A DNA stretch of 64,000 nt from Onchocerca lupi (lineage: Eukaryota; Nematoda; Chromadorea; Rhabditida; Onchocercidae): the NCBI GenBank assembly GCA_028564675.1, contig JAOVVO010000147.1, forward strand, positions 1 through 64,000. The letters run 5' to 3'. Below the pieces are notes generated by a model. The model searched no databases, was not told where the DNA came from, and was given only the letters and a program-made list of their open reading frames with translations. Position 1 is the first letter of the stretch. Every line of letters begins with the position of its first letter. Position numbers and translations under genes: made by a program. Below, in pieces: positions 26,750 through 41,049 of this stretch.

Positions 26750-27022
26750 TTAACTCTGATTTGATGACAGCTTCTCGACGACAGCATTAAGACGACCTCT
26801 GCAAGCTGCTTTCTTCATCGTTGTAGCAATAGTAGTAATAGCAGCGGTAGCAGTAGCAGCAGTATTGGTAGTGGTGGTACTAGTAGTAACAGTATTAGTA
26901 TCAGTATTAATAATAGTAGTAGTAGGAGTAGTAGTGGTAGTGGTAACAGCACTAACAGCAGCAGTAGTGGTAGCAGTAGTAGTGGTGGTAGCAGTTTTAG
27001 CAGTGGCAGTAATAGTAGTAGC

Positions 27023-27060
<38 letters not shown>

Positions 27061-30000
27061 CAGTACTAGTAGTAGTACCAGTGGTACTAATAGTAGTAGC
27101 AGCAGTACTAGTAACAGTTGTAGTTGACGGTTTTGTAACTGACGGGACATTTAAACCGGGAATCGGCAATGTACTACTTGTTGCAACGGAAGAAAATGGT
27201 TGATCAAGCAATAATGATGGATCCAACGCCAGCAAGGATTGCATCTGTTGCAAATGCAGTGAAGGATTCACTAATGATGCAAGCATCGGATTCAATACAT
27301 CCTTCGAGGAACTCTGAAACTTGATTTGTAAAAAAGAGATCGGTTAACAAATGTTTGAGTTTGATAGGAAACTATTTTTTCTTGAGTTCCAAAAAAGAGA
27401 AATAAGAGCAAAAGGACGCAACTTTTCTCGATGAGAGTCAGGGCCTTTTTTCAAATTCTTTTATTTCTTTTTTTCCTCTCAAAAATTTATCTTAATCCTT
27501 CCAGACCTCCAAATATATCAATGAACATAAATCTCCCAAACATTTCAATTCTCTGAAGAACTAATATTAAGAACTAACAAACCGATAAGTTGAGGAACAT
27601 TAATAAGATAAATCAGAGATTATGCCAGGGCAATAAATGAAGAAATTTCTGTTATGAAAATGAACATTGGAGCATCATATGTATTGACATTAACCTTGCC
27701 CGACTGAGCAGAACTAGATGCTGCGGCTGCAAGCATTGCATATGATCCAAGTGGTCCATAAGCTCCAAGTCCGAGAAGTGTTTGATTCATTAACGATTGT
27801 TGCAGTATCATTTGCATTTGTAAAGCTTCCAGACTATTTGACGATGTGACAGTGGATAAGGATGTTGCATCATCACCCAAACGATCAGTGTAATTTTTTG
27901 GTAAAATTGTCTGAAAAAAATCTTACCAGTATCTATTAACGATTATTTTGCTGCTTAAAATAAAAACTACAGATGAAAGGTTGGCAAAAAGTCATAATCA
28001 ATAAATTAATAATTTAATCGGGAACAACAGGTGAATAAATTGATCTATTTTGCAAGTCAAGTAAACAAAATACCACAAACTCGCCTAGATATTTTTTTAA
28101 TAAATACTATCAAGAATAACAACATACAGCAGCCAATGATGCACAGCTTGAATGTACATTGCATTCTGGATGTTTGTCGAGCCACGAAGCAAGATTCTTC
28201 AGTAATGGCCATTTATCGACCGAAACCAATGTACCAGTTGAACGCTGGAAAACAGCAACTCGCTGGTCACTAATACCCATCGAAATGACGGAAGATGCCG
28301 ATGAAACAGCAGTAGTACTGGGAGATCGAGGTATTTCACCAGGTTCCAAAATTAATGCTGTTGCTGTTGCTTTCGATGAATTCGATTTTGTTTGGGTCGA
28401 AAGCATTTCCTGAAATCCAATTAACAACAAAAGGGTCATGAATAACAAAAATTATTTTCAACGATGGAATGATTCAATATTTATGCATGAGAAGGTAGAA
28501 AATTACTGATTTTTCTTTTTTTTAAATTTGATTTCCATCTGAGAAACTAGAGATCAAAACTACTTGAAATTATTAAGGAATTTATATTTAAATGTGCAGA
28601 TAAAAATCATAAATCAGTACGAAAAAACCTTGGAATGAGCATCTTTGCCAATTTCCCTCTTTGAAGTAATTTTTTCCGATAGTGCTGACATAGATTTTAC
28701 ATCACTTTTTTCGACTGATTTTGAGGATGTTGCCTGAGATATCGCAGGAACTACTGAAGATGTCGATGATGGAATATCCAGCACATATTTGGGATGCGCT
28801 GATAGCCACTGTCCAAGATTTTTCACCTTTGGCGCTTGTTCACCAATCAATCGTGCACCTGTCTCAATATTAATCACTGGTACGCGGGTTTCTGGAAAAA
28901 ATATGCAATCAAACTTTTTTTTATATTTAGATATAGAGTGTAGTGAAGTATGAAAAAATGATGCAAATAATAGGGAATGAAAGATATAAAATACACTTTA
29001 TCTCAAACATACAGCAAGCAACTGTGAATACAGTGAGGCATTTATAAACTATAAATAATCTGGAAGATTAAATCTATGGTTCAAAAAACCAAAACTAAAA
29101 AAGGAGCTCAAATGAACTAAAATAATTTACGTGCGAAATTCATCTTTTAATTTGCTTGTGAGTTGAAAATTAAAAATATAGGTTCTCAGCTCACCTGGTG
29201 GTAAGTTTGCCAATGCAAACAATTCGGTAAAATTCAAATTATTTAAGAGATTTGTAGGAGCAGGGATTCCAGAAGTGGAAGGTTGACTTGAGCTGCTATT
29301 ATTACTATTTGGTTGTTTCTTCGTGCTCAAATTCAGTACGTCCTCTGCATATTCATTTATTTTATTGACATTTGTAGCAGCAGATGATGTTGGAGGTGAG
29401 GTAGGAGATAGTCCAAACAAACTGGAAAGCATTGCAGCTTGTGCTTGAGCTGATGTAGATGCTCCTGTTGAAGATGTTCCACCACCTGATAAAAGTGATG
29501 GAAGAAAAAAGGCGCCTTGCGCCATAGCCGCCGCTGCAGCAAACGGGAGTTGCTCCAACTAAAAAAAGATTGAATTCGACGAAAATATAAAAACTTGATT
29601 TCTTTTAAAAAAGCTTGAACTTCGAGACTTTCTGAAATATCGTACCCTTTGCAAGAAGGTTTGATGAACTAAAGCACGCATTTTTTCTTTCTCCGTGTCA
29701 ACAAATTCTTGCATTGTAGCACCTGCTATAGAACTTTTCTTGCGACCGCGTTTTGAGCGTAATAACATTGGTGTCCCTCGTTCATCGTCTGAAATAAATT
29801 AGTAAAAAATTAAATTCAATATACATATTGAAGTGAATAAACTACAGTTTTATTAAAATTTTAATTCCAAATAAAAATAGAAATTCAAATTTAGAATATA
29901 ATAATTGCACATACCGGAATCTTCGAGCAATTCAGTCGAAGCAGCTCCATTCCATTTTTTCGTTTGAAGAGTAGTATAAATTTCAGCGACACGTCTCAGC

Positions 30001-33000
30001 AAAGTTCGCTCTTCCGGTATTATTATCTAAAAAAATAAAGAATTCTATACAAATCAAAAATAAAATTCCCCATTACTGAAACTGGAGCAGAAGTATAAAA
30101 AATAATCTGAAGTATTATAACCTTTTGGAAAGCTGCCCTATTGAGAATATTAGCAGCTATGTTGTCCAGACCGTGTTCATCTACTATTTTGAACAACTCC
30201 TCATCTTGTTCAACAGACCAACCACTTGGCATCGCTTCATTAGAACAAAGTTTGAGGAGTATTCGTCGATCTGTCAATGATTCTCGCCAATCGTGAATCT
30301 GTCGCATCATATTCATCCGGTGCATCAGCTTTTGTGCCTTGCGTGCCGAGATCGATTCTACCTGAATCATTTTCTTGCAAAATCAAAATACATATATAAT
30401 ACCAGCTGTCAAAACAAATGCTGTTTTAATGACTCTCATCAAAACTTAACAATTAAACTTCTGAAAGTCACACTTTTTATAATTTGAAAAAGTAGCATGA
30501 CATTTTTACAAAATTTGAAATAGTTATCCTGAAATAAAAGTGGAGAGAATGAACACAAAAATTTTTTTAAAAATAAAACTGAACCTTTAAGGCTCGTTGT
30601 AAATCAACGGCTGTTATTTCATTGCCAAGTTGTTTCGTACACATGGATAATACGCAATATAGTTGCTCCATTAGATCACTATCAGTTTTCTTTTCTAGAA
30701 GTGGGGAAAGTTGTCGGAAGCGAGTCCAGGAAATAATTGTTGATGGATCATCCTTAACTCCATAACTTCTCAGAATACGCATGAATTCTGCTTCTTCACG
30801 TTTAGTCCATCTGAATTGTCCGAAAAAATTATAATGCAAAATTTAAAATGACAAATTTTTTTTACAAAACTTCTAACAATAATCACATAATACAAGGAAC
30901 TCTTATATAACTTGAATCGTTGTTCACAAAAAAATCTGTTTAATTTACGTTGAAAATGTCAATGAATCATGTCGTTTTCTCTGGAAATGTGTTAAAAGAC
31001 GACGAAAACGATTCAACAAGTCGGTGATGTTCGGAAAAACCTCAATTTTTTTAGAGCTAAAACAGAGCGTTGGATCAACACGCATTGCATCGATATTTTC
31101 TAGACCTGAAAAGTTTTTCCCTCTAAAAAAGAAATCAAAAACGAAAATAAATATTTCGAACAATTTATGGAAGTAAAACTGACTTTACAATTAAAAAAAA
31201 GTGTATTAGTTTGTCAAAACAAATATCCTTATAGAGATCTTTGCAGATGTTACAAAATTAGCATCTCTGATGATGATAGATAACTAAAAAATTTCTGCCA
31301 TATATAATGACAAATAAAAGAGAAATTTTAAGCAAAGACATAAATCTCTATTTATTTTTAAATCACTCATCAACTAATATGCATTTATTGTGAAATAAAA
31401 TTAAGTCGAATTCGACTGCGAATTCAAATTCAGCTTAATAAATTGCAATCAGTCATTAAATGCAGCGCGTTTGCTAGTGAGAAATAGCACCATTTAATTT
31501 ACTTTAATTCATTTGTTGATTAGATCAACAGCAGTGAGAAAAAGCGACATGACACTAAAGAGAAGAAATTCCTTAGCCTACCATGTTTATGCGCTCCAAT
31601 CAGGAAACTCTTATCACATTCAGCATCCCAACCAGCTACGAAAGCATCATTCATATCAACTGATAAATCGATATCTTTTGCTGCTGCATTGTTCATTATT
31701 ATTTCACTTTTACTACCAATTATCTGAAAATTGAATTTTTAAAAGAATGTAAAAGAATTAAAAAGCCAAAGCGATTTTTCAGAAAAGTCATGTGTAAACT
31801 CTGAACAGTAAATACAAATACTTATGACATGAAAATGACTAGGAGATTTCCCAATCCTTACAATTAATAATCTCTTGGTAGAACAGGAAAAACATAAAGT
31901 CTTCCAATGAGACTCACAATATCAATTTGAAGTCATGATAGCTGGTACTATGGGTCTGTTGCCTGGGAATATAAATGCCGCTGACCTGTTAGTAATCGAT
32001 AAGAATAGCGAACAGTATGATAATTCAATAAAATATATTTTCAGAATTAAAATTTTAACATAGAGAACCGCTTACTTCAGTATTTAATATATGAAGTTGA
32101 TGCATCCGAATCAGCAGTTTATTTGAATGCCGGTGAACGTGGCGCTGAAAAGATGAATCAACAGCAAAAGCTGGCGGATTATATTCTGGTAATGCTGCCC
32201 AGCCTTCATGAAATATCGATGTCAAACCAGTGGTTTTGATCTTCTCAGCATTCTTACCAGTTACTAAACCACCTTTTGGAATTATCAATCGCCAAACAAA
32301 TTCACGGATTTTCTCATCACCACGATATTCACGAATACAATGCAATAATAATGTCCTGCAAATCAAATTAATAAAAATCTAAAGAAAAAATTAAGTAAAA
32401 TCCGCTCCACAAATGTCTCAATTGTAGAAAATTGGGGATACCGGTAGCAAAGAATTATTAAGGACTTTGGCATCAATTTTTTTTTTCAGTTGCGAAACTC
32501 GATGTAACATAACAATATTTACTTCAAAATGTAAAATATACATTGAGTATAAAGTCTAATTTAATAAATCATGCAACATGTAAATGTTGAAAATGAATAA
32601 GGAGTCAAATAATGTAAAAAATGATATTAAAATATCAACTCCAAATCTTATAAATAAGCTGAGTCAGTGAGCCTAGAGATCAAGAATTATAAAAAACTTC
32701 ACATTTTCAACAGAATCTAATTCCTTCGTAGAGAATAACGAAACAAACCTTGAAATATGCTCAATATCAATTTCAGTGACGTTTTCCTTCAAATCAGACA
32801 CTTCACGCATCACTTTCCAACGACCCCAGCCAAACTGTCCGAGTACCTTTTCGATCTAAACAATTATATATAATTTTTAAACTACGATAGACAGCAAAAA
32901 CAAGGAAATTAACGAAATTATTTAGAAAAAAGATAATATGGAAAATTTTTCGGATGAAAAACTCAGATAAAAGAAAAAAGCAAAAACTGAAGACTGAAAT

Positions 33001-36000
33001 TTTGAAGGTTATAATATAATCTAGACCTTGAAATATTCGCTTTTATTGAAAGCTAGCTCATCTGGTCGATACTCTTCATCCTCACGACGCTTCTTACGGT
33101 CACTTCGTTTCCGACCCTTACTGTTATCATCGCTTTCCTCACCTTCTGTGTCATCACCACCCTCTGACTTATAAACATTTTCTTCAAACCTAAAGTTTAC
33201 GTGATTGGTTATATCTGTGCGTTAGTTGGCAATTTTATATAGGAAAAGACTGAAGATTTCTCGCTTCTTTCATTAATATTAAACGATATTTAAAAATTAG
33301 TGCAAAGTGCATTAGTGCATTCAAGTAACAGACGAAAATTAGTGCAAATAAAGTTCATATAGATGAAATAAAAATTAAACCTTTTTTTCCGATTTCTAGG
33401 TTCAAGAACAATCAGTTGCTTATCCGCCTGGCTTATCTCTGTATCAATATTTGCCTTTTTAGCCCACTTAGACCAGAAATTGGGATCGTCAATATCAATA
33501 TCTTCTCTGTTTGTGGATGAATTAAAGGAAGCCTTGGCAAAAGTTGATCCTTTCACACCAGCCTAAATGATGAAAATTTTGCAGCTTAAAGAAACTCTAT
33601 TTTACTTAATTGTCGTGATTTTAAAGAACCATTTCAGAATTAAAAAAAAAAAAAAAAATTACAGATTTTATAAAATTGTCAAGTAATGAAATGTATGAGA
33701 CAAAATATCCCAAAAATATGATATGAAGTAAAGAAATCGGTACTTACTTCAAGTGTTATTGTAGTTGTGCGACGAAGAAGAATAGTTTCGATATCTTCTT
33801 CATTAAATTTACTCTCTTCAGCATTTTCTTCCATAATCGCACCGTAAGCTCCCTTTTTCAGCAATTCTTCAATTTCCTTCCGCGATAATTGCTGCTATAA
33901 ATGACAAAAGAAATATAAAATAGGGAAACATTTCCAGTAAGAGCGAAGGCTAATGGAAAAATTCTCTTCATCTTGAATCTACACTATAAGTTCCTGAAAC
34001 AGAAAAAGCGGTGACTTACTGAAGTATCCTTCAAAGCAGTAGTAGACTGCAGAACGGCTTTATCTAAGCCTAGCTTCAACGACGCCTTATCGAACATTTC
34101 ACGTTCGTACGTGTTACAAGTAATTAGGCGGTAAACTTTCACCATTTTCGTTTGACCAATTCGATGACAGCGAGCTTGTGCCTATAAGAAAACCGATTTT
34201 TTAATCATATTGATACCTTTTTGTGTTCAAAAATATGATAAAAAAGGAATTTCCGAATGTTCCTGGAACTGAAATGAAAGAAATCACAAAATCATTCCAA
34301 ACAAATTTTGGCTTGACATATAAAAGCAAACGAATTTGGCTTGACATATAAAATCAAACGACAAAATGCATAAATAAAATTAAAATCAATACAATTTCTT
34401 AACATTTACTTGTAAATCGTTCTGCGGATTCCAATCAGAATCAAAAATAATGACAGTATCAGCTGCCGTTAAATTGATTCCAAGACCGCCGGCGCGAGTA
34501 CAGAGCAGAAAGATGAAACGATCAGAGTCTGTAATTTGTCGCAAAGAAATATGTTTCTATCAATGAATAATAAATGCAAAGAATAAAATATATCTCATCT
34601 ATTTTGCAAGGACTATTATGAATTTAAAGTAATGAACAGATGAAATTTAAGAGTACCTTTTTTACTGAAACGATCGATGGCGCTTTGCCTCAAGTCACCG
34701 CGTACATTACCATCAATTCGCTCAAAAGTATAACTGGAATTCTTAGTTTTAATAATTCTTGAAGTTAGGGATTATTAATTAGGAATTAAGCAAAATTTGA
34801 ATTCTTTTTCATTGAGCTTATTTCTTTGACTTAACTGGAACTGAAATATCATGTGAATGATATAAATCATAAAATATGATACAACTAACTTTTGCACAAC
34901 AAGGAATTCCTCGATAATATCCAAAACACGGACCATCTGGGAAAAAATTAATACTTTATGACCATCTGTATGCAGTTTCGGTAACAGTTTTGCAATCAGA
35001 ACTAATTTTCCAGATGACTGCACCAATGCATGTTGATAAATATCATCTTCATTCCAATCTGGATGGCTTGCTTTCACTTCTGCGAGAATCTGTTCTTCAG
35101 CGCCTGAATTCGAAGCAATTGATATATAAATTTTAAAACAACGTTTGCAAATTACAAACAAACTTAGTAGAAAGTCTTGAAATTAAATCTTGACAAACAC
35201 AGTTTGAAATCTATATGAAATCTTAAAACGCTTCCAGAATATGGATTGAAGTAATTTTTCCTGAAAAATGAACCATTTATAAGAAACGGATGATTGCAGC
35301 ATTTCCGCAATTCCATCATTGCATTCATCAGTGACGGTACAGATGTTCCCTTGCAGAGATGTGAGAAATTTCTTTCCAGTATTGCTCTATAGTATTTCTT
35401 TTGAGTATTTGATAATTGTATCTGCAAAAGTTATAAATGAAAAATACATGATTGAAAAATTCACAAAATAACAAACTAAGTTTCTAAATAAAGTAGACAT
35501 TTCTTTTCATTATTTTTCAATTTCAGTATATATTAAATACATTAAAAACAACCTCAATAATAGTCTCCTCTTTTGGTTGTAACGTCTTTTCAACATCTTC
35601 TTTCAGACGACGTAGCATCATCGGTTTGAGGATATCCTGTAATCGCTGCACCTGATCCTCAGTTTGACACTGTCCAAATTGCTCAAGAAAAGCGGATGAA
35701 CTATGGAATTGTTCTGGTTCCAGAAAATTCAGAAGTGAATACAATTCCTCAATATTGTTTTGCAATGGTGTTCCTGTTAGCAATACGCGGTGTTCTGCGG
35801 TTAATGAAAGCAGTCCACTAGTAAGCAGCTTGCAATTTCGATTTTTTAATCGATGTGCTTCATCAATAATGCATACTTCGTAGTTAATCTGCTTGAGGAC
35901 ATCACAATCACTAACAACCATTTCAAACGTTGTAATTAGGGCATCAAATTTAACAACGTTACGTTTACCTCCTTTTAACTCTTCTGGCCGATAGTAGAAT

Positions 36001-39000
36001 TCGGTTTGTTGAATAATCTGTCGACTGGATGCGCTTCCATGATAAACAATGGTATTCATGTCGGTCCATGTTTCGAATTCACGTTGCCAATTATGAATTG
36101 TAGATAAAGGAACAACAATCAAAAACGGTCCATGGATTCCGTAATCATAAACTTTTTGCAGAAAACATATTGTCTGTACGGTTTTTCCTAAACCCATTTC
36201 ATCGGCCAGAATACAATTTTGTTTGTTATAGTAACAATACAGAAGCCAATTCACGCCTTCGAACTGATATTCTCGAAGTCGATTATTATCTTTGAAAGTT
36301 GTATCTTCTGGAATTTTACACCAATCTGAAGCCGATGGATGTGGTTTTGGTTTCAGTTTTAAGGGGTCACAAGTATTTCGTCGTTTATATGCTTCAATTT
36401 TATCCTCTGGAATAATTTCTTCGTTCTCCCACGTGACCTCTTCATAAGGTAAGGATTTCCATTTAACGAGAACAAAATTTTTTTCTTCCATCTCATTCGC
36501 ATCTAAAACACGTTCGACAATTACAAAGTCACTATTGAACTGTTCATCTTCATCTTGATCCGAATTATGAGCTCGCTTTTGATGAAAACGCTTCAATTTC
36601 GCTGCGGCTCGACGATCTCCAGCTTCCAGTTCACACTGAGACTTCCACTGACAATGAATATAGGCCTTATTTTTGTATTTCACAAAATACATATCCGGTC
36701 CATTTTCGATCTTTTTTACACTCATAATTTTTTCGATAATAGATTCGCTCTGCTCTTCCGGCTTTTTCTCTTTTCGACTTTGGACATCCTCACCGATTTC
36801 TTCATCCATTTCATCCCATTTCGCTTGTAAATCGTAACTCTTTTTCTCAACATTTGACGCACGACCAGATCGTCGCTTTTCTACATATTCAAAAGATGCA
36901 TCATCACGTTCCACTATCACACGTCGTCTTGTACGTGGTCGTTTCCGTGTTCTTTGGTTCGAATCAGGGACAAATTCTTCGTCATCTAATTCTACTTCTC
37001 CCTCTATTTCTTCTTCTTCCTCCATTTTTTGCTTTTTACCTGGTCCTCGTTTTGGATGCCGTCCTCTTTTTCGTTTGGGCTTTTCCGAAGATGCGGTCTT
37101 ATCGGCTTCATTCATTTCTAACTTTTCCTCTTCGTCGGCACTTTCCTGAGCGATCATTGTCGCTTCTGTAGAAATTTCCGTACATTCTCCATTTTCATCG
37201 ACCTTTGTTCGTTTATTTGAATCTCTATGAATTTCTGTTTTCTCACCTTTTGCCTCACAACTTTTCCATTTACTGAATTCACTTCTTTTGTCTGCCGCGT
37301 TTGATATATTCTTCTGCTTTTCACTGATTTCTGACTCGTCTTCCTTCCTTAGCTTTTCATCCTCCTCCTCTATTCCAACCGAGAAATCTTCATTATTTTC
37401 TTCTTTAATTTCAATCTTTCCAACATTTGACTCTTTCTCACGATCTAATTCACTATTGACCGGATCCTGAACACCAATTTCCATTTTCGAATTTCCGGAT
37501 CCTTCACTGGTTTTGAACGCATCTTGTACAATTTCTTCCGAATTTCTAGCTGCTTGCATCTTCGATCCTTCTGCACCATAGAGTTCATTAGATGGTAGAC
37601 AGGCTTCAGAATTTTCTGATGAATGCATACTACTAGTTATCTGCTGCTGTGGATCTGTTACAGATGGTTCCAGTATTTTTTTTTGAGGCAATTCTTTAGC
37701 GAATTTGTGAATAATCGAATCACTACTTTCTTCTATTTTCTTTGTCACAATTTCGGTTACACACTGATCATTTCCCAAGATACTTTGTTCGCCGTCTCTG
37801 TTAGGAACTAAAATTTCGCAAGCGGAAGTAATAGGAATGGTAGTCGTGGACAGTCTTACATTTCCTGATACTTGCTCTAATTCAGCTCGATTGTTATCTA
37901 GTAGCTGCTGTTGTGAATTAGATACTTCCTGATATTTTGGTTTCTCTTGGCACTTCAATGTTACTGATGCTGCATTAGGTTCCATAACAGGTTGAAATAA
38001 ACTTTGCTGTTGCTGTTGCACGTTATAAGCCGAAGATATTGCGGCATTTCCGCTTGAAACCAAAGGTGTCTGCGGTTCCATAAATGGGACTGAATTATTT
38101 AGAGCATTTGATGTATGACTTGTAGCAATATTTATGACATTTGGTGCAGATGGATCTTCAACTGGAGTACGAACACGAGATGGAATAGGTTCTGGCGGAA
38201 CACAATCTTTTGCAACGATATTTTCTGTTGATGGCAAACTTGTCGCTGGAGCTGAATTAGGTGGATATTGGTGATAGACACTAATCAAAGTATGACCTGG
38301 CACATCCGGCTTTATATTCACCTAAACAAAAAGAAGCTTAAGCCTTTAAATGAAACCGTGTTCCGACTTTTAAGAATTTCATCTTTAAGAGTCGAAAAGA
38401 AAAGCTTGAAAAATCCAAATTCATAACTGTTTGGCAATAAGCAAATTACAAAGCTTATATGTAGCGAATAAAATGACTCCAAATCTACAGTTCTATTTGT
38501 CTTCCAAGATAATTTATGTTTATTCACATAAGATATTCCTAATTTCTCAAGGACATCATTTCCTTTATGCAAAAGAAAATAAAAGTTCATTTCTGAAAAT
38601 TGATTTTTTTTTTTTTTTAAATAAAGATACCAATAATACCTGTACTTCGGAGCCTCTCTGCATAACTGATACAGGCTGTTCGTTTCGCTGTGCCCCTCCA
38701 TGACATTCGCTTATGTAGCATTGCTGCAAATATTGCAAACGAAGTTGTAACTGTTCAATTTGTTGTGCTATTTGCATATTTCTATTTGGAATTTCATACA
38801 TTGATTGTAGCTGTCGTTGAACCTAAAAAGAGCACTGAATATTTTATCTTTGCAAAATATTTAGATTTTATTTGATACTATAAGAAATGATACTATTTCA
38901 TATTCTATTGATTCATTCTTCTTATATAATTTTCATATAAAGACAAAATTTTTTGCAAGTTGAGGGCATAACTCAGAGTGATTAATTTACCAATTTCGTA

Positions 39001-40452
39001 AGTCAAATTTCATTTTTCCACCAGTAAAAACACCAATAATGATGAAATAATACAAAGAATTCATTTCGTAATGAAGTTTTTGCAAGCAGTAGTTCTAATC
39101 TGAATAAAAGAAAATTTTGCAGAAAACTAAAGCCTTTTATTGACTACGGACAACTAATTCCAAGTTGCCTAAAACATTAAACTATAACCTGTTGTATTTC
39201 GACCTGAATACTGGTAGGTGGTGGATATTGCGGTTGCGAAGAATAACGCTGCTGCGAATTTGCGCTGTGTTGTTGCCAGTCACCGGATCCAGAAGGTACT
39301 TGCTGATGCATTGTCATAGCTTGTGAATGTGATGATGATTGCTGCATCATATGATTTGGAGATGGATAAAAATTCTGACCTTGTTCAGGATAATACTGCT
39401 GTGAATGATTAAGTTGTGGACCCATGGATGGTGGATAGCGTGGTATTTGCTCATACATTTGATGTGGTTGATAATAAATCGGATTTCGAGTATCCTGCGG
39501 TATTTGTTGTTGCGAATAATAGCTCTGTTGAGGTATTATTTGATTCATAGGTGGACGTTGTTGCGCTGAATATATTTGATGTTGTGGCGGATAAGTATTC
39601 GGAACACGAAATTGTTGTTGTTGTTGTTGAAACCATTGTTGTTGTTGTTGTTGTTGATACGGATCATGAACACTGGGTGGTAAACCTAGATGACGTATTG
39701 ATTGCATGTCATTCGATACGAGATGTTTTCCAGCCATTATCTGTTGTTGCATTTGTGGTCCTGGTCCTGCAGATCGCATATGAGATAATAGGGGATTTTG
39801 TGACATTGCTGCCATACTCTGCATTGGTGTCATATTATTCATGTACTGTTGCCTAGGTGGCACCGATGAAGGTGGAAGCATTGATTGGTTTGCTAAAGCT
39901 TGTTGCTCAACATTAGCTGCATTTTTGCGTCGTCTCTGAACTTTCGGCTTTTGCACAATTGGTTGAGATATTTGAGTAGGCTGTATCACCTAAAAATACA
40001 TCTCGCTAAAACTATAATAGCTATAATAATACCATGAAAAAACAATAATGACTAAGCTGGTGCATTGAATACAGAGACATATACTGCCCTCTCAAAAACA
40101 AATTTTGCGGAAAAAACGACATTTAAAAAAAAAAAGAAAAATCTAGCTATACATATATGGAAAAAACAGCATTTTTTTTTGCTTTAAAGAACATAAAGAA
40201 CTAAGCCAGTTGATCTTATGAATAAATGAATTTTACCTGTTGCTGCTGTATGGTTTGAGGAGCCATTTGATTCGGCAATTGGCATGGATGCATTGCTGTG
40301 GTCTCACTACCGTACTGAAGATGCTGTAGAGGTATTTGGGATGGTGCTGGGCTATAAATACCGGGATCATTTTGCAAGACATTTTGTCCGCTATCGACCA
40401 ATGAATAGTCAAGCTGCGAAATTTGTGGTACATAATCGTCTCCTTCATCCAT
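26750..40452 (-). CDS. CHD7/8/Kismet-family chromodomain helicase, complete
   Basis: 25 exons in phase, 2758 aa: 40452-40237, 39989-39189, 38822-38640, 38321-35553, 35421-35274, 35103-34890, 34733-34657, 34528-34410, 34181-34020, 33894-33748, 33562-33381, 33189-33027, 32855-32749, 32355-32076, 31723-31582, 31105-30949, 30810-30585, 30361-30122, 30026-29915, 29788-29646, 29558-29195, 28891-28629, 28409-28128, 27910-27695, 27313-26750. Order: Gln/Pro/Met-rich N terminus (to about 400), acidic/basic linker with AT-hook-like RGRHPKRGPGK, two chromodomains (about 929-1060), SNF2 ATPase (about 1079-1560) with DEMGLGKT, IIDEAHRLKN and QARCHRIGQ, SANT/SLIDE (about 1956-2040, WTKREEAEF), and two BRK domains (about 2319-2360 and 2445-2487). 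The tail is poly-Thr. This ATP-dependent nucleosome remodeller belongs to CHD subfamily III, probably the orthologue of C. elegans chd-7. Introns are mostly under 600 bases. A uORF overlaps the start codon. Confidence 0.95.
26815..27140 (-). repeat. Triplet repeat encoding the poly-Thr tail of the CHD protein
   Basis: About 320 bases of AGT/GTA-type triplets (+ strand), read on the - strand as mostly ACT/ACA threonine codons with Ala, Ser, Val and Ile interruptions. The purest part is at about 27015-27060. The coding frame stays open across the whole tract and ends 20 codons later, so the expansion is inside the last CHD exon rather than 3' UTR. Confidence 0.9.
39610..39660 (-). repeat. CAA-repeat poly-Gln tracts in CHD exon 2
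   Basis: Two runs of TTG on the + strand (CAA on the coding strand) give short pure glutamine stretches separated by WF, within a Gln/Tyr/Pro-rich exon (39989-39189). Likely length-variable. Confidence 0.85.
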
Positions 40453-40465
40453 CGTTATATTCCAT
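40445..40465 (-). promoter_or_regulatory. Six-residue uORF overlapping the CHD start codon
   Basis: An ATG at 40465 begins a six-codon frame (MEYNDG) whose TGA stop (40447-40445) overlaps the first codons of the main frame, which starts at 40452. If the 5' end of the mRNA lies upstream of 40465, ribosomes initiating there would terminate just past the main ATG. Confidence 0.5.
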
Positions 40466-40712
40466 CCTTCAACAATAATAAATTCAGAAAAAAAGAAAAA
40501 ACAAAAACAAATAAGACATGTTTTTACAAAACGTAATGTACATTAAAAAAGATCAGAATAATAAGTCTAGAATTCAATTGTCATTGTTTCAGACAATAAA
40601 ATTTCTAAATTTTAGTATCCATGACAAAAAAGACTGACCTTAGACATCGAAGTACTAATATCAAAGATTATTACATCAAATAATACGGAAGCTTTATAAA
40701 GCATACGTCAAA

Positions 40713-40790
40713 AATCAACCTTGATCTTCACGAAAAAAAAATCTACTTTGATCTTTGCAAAAAAAAAAAATCAACTTTGATCGTCATATT
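40713..40790. repeat. 28-base A-rich tandem repeat, three copies
   Basis: Copies start at about 40714, 40741 and 40771, each ATC[AT]AC[CT]TTGATC followed by a short variable word and an A run. It lies about 260 bases upstream of the CHD start codon. Confidence 0.75.
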
Positions 40791-41049
40791 TCATCTAACC
40801 GTATGCTGAATGAAATATGAAACGTAAAAGATCAAAGTTATATTTTTAGCAAAAGTTTTTAAATTTCAATTTAAAATCACTTTCGCTCATAGATGAAAAT
40901 GACCAGGATAATGATGATGATGACGGGGATGGAAATTTAATCTAATGTTAATCATAAAGTGAATATTTTAAAAGAGCGTTGTCGTAATGAATAGTAGCGT
41001 GGCAAAAAGATAATTACGTGAGTAATGGATCACGTACGTGAACAATGGA

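Noticed and set aside
26865..27203. Long Val-rich + strand frame and Leu-rich - strand frame across 26815-27203
   Set aside because: Both are other-frame readings of the triplet repeat; only the Thr-rich - strand frame continues the CHD protein in phase.
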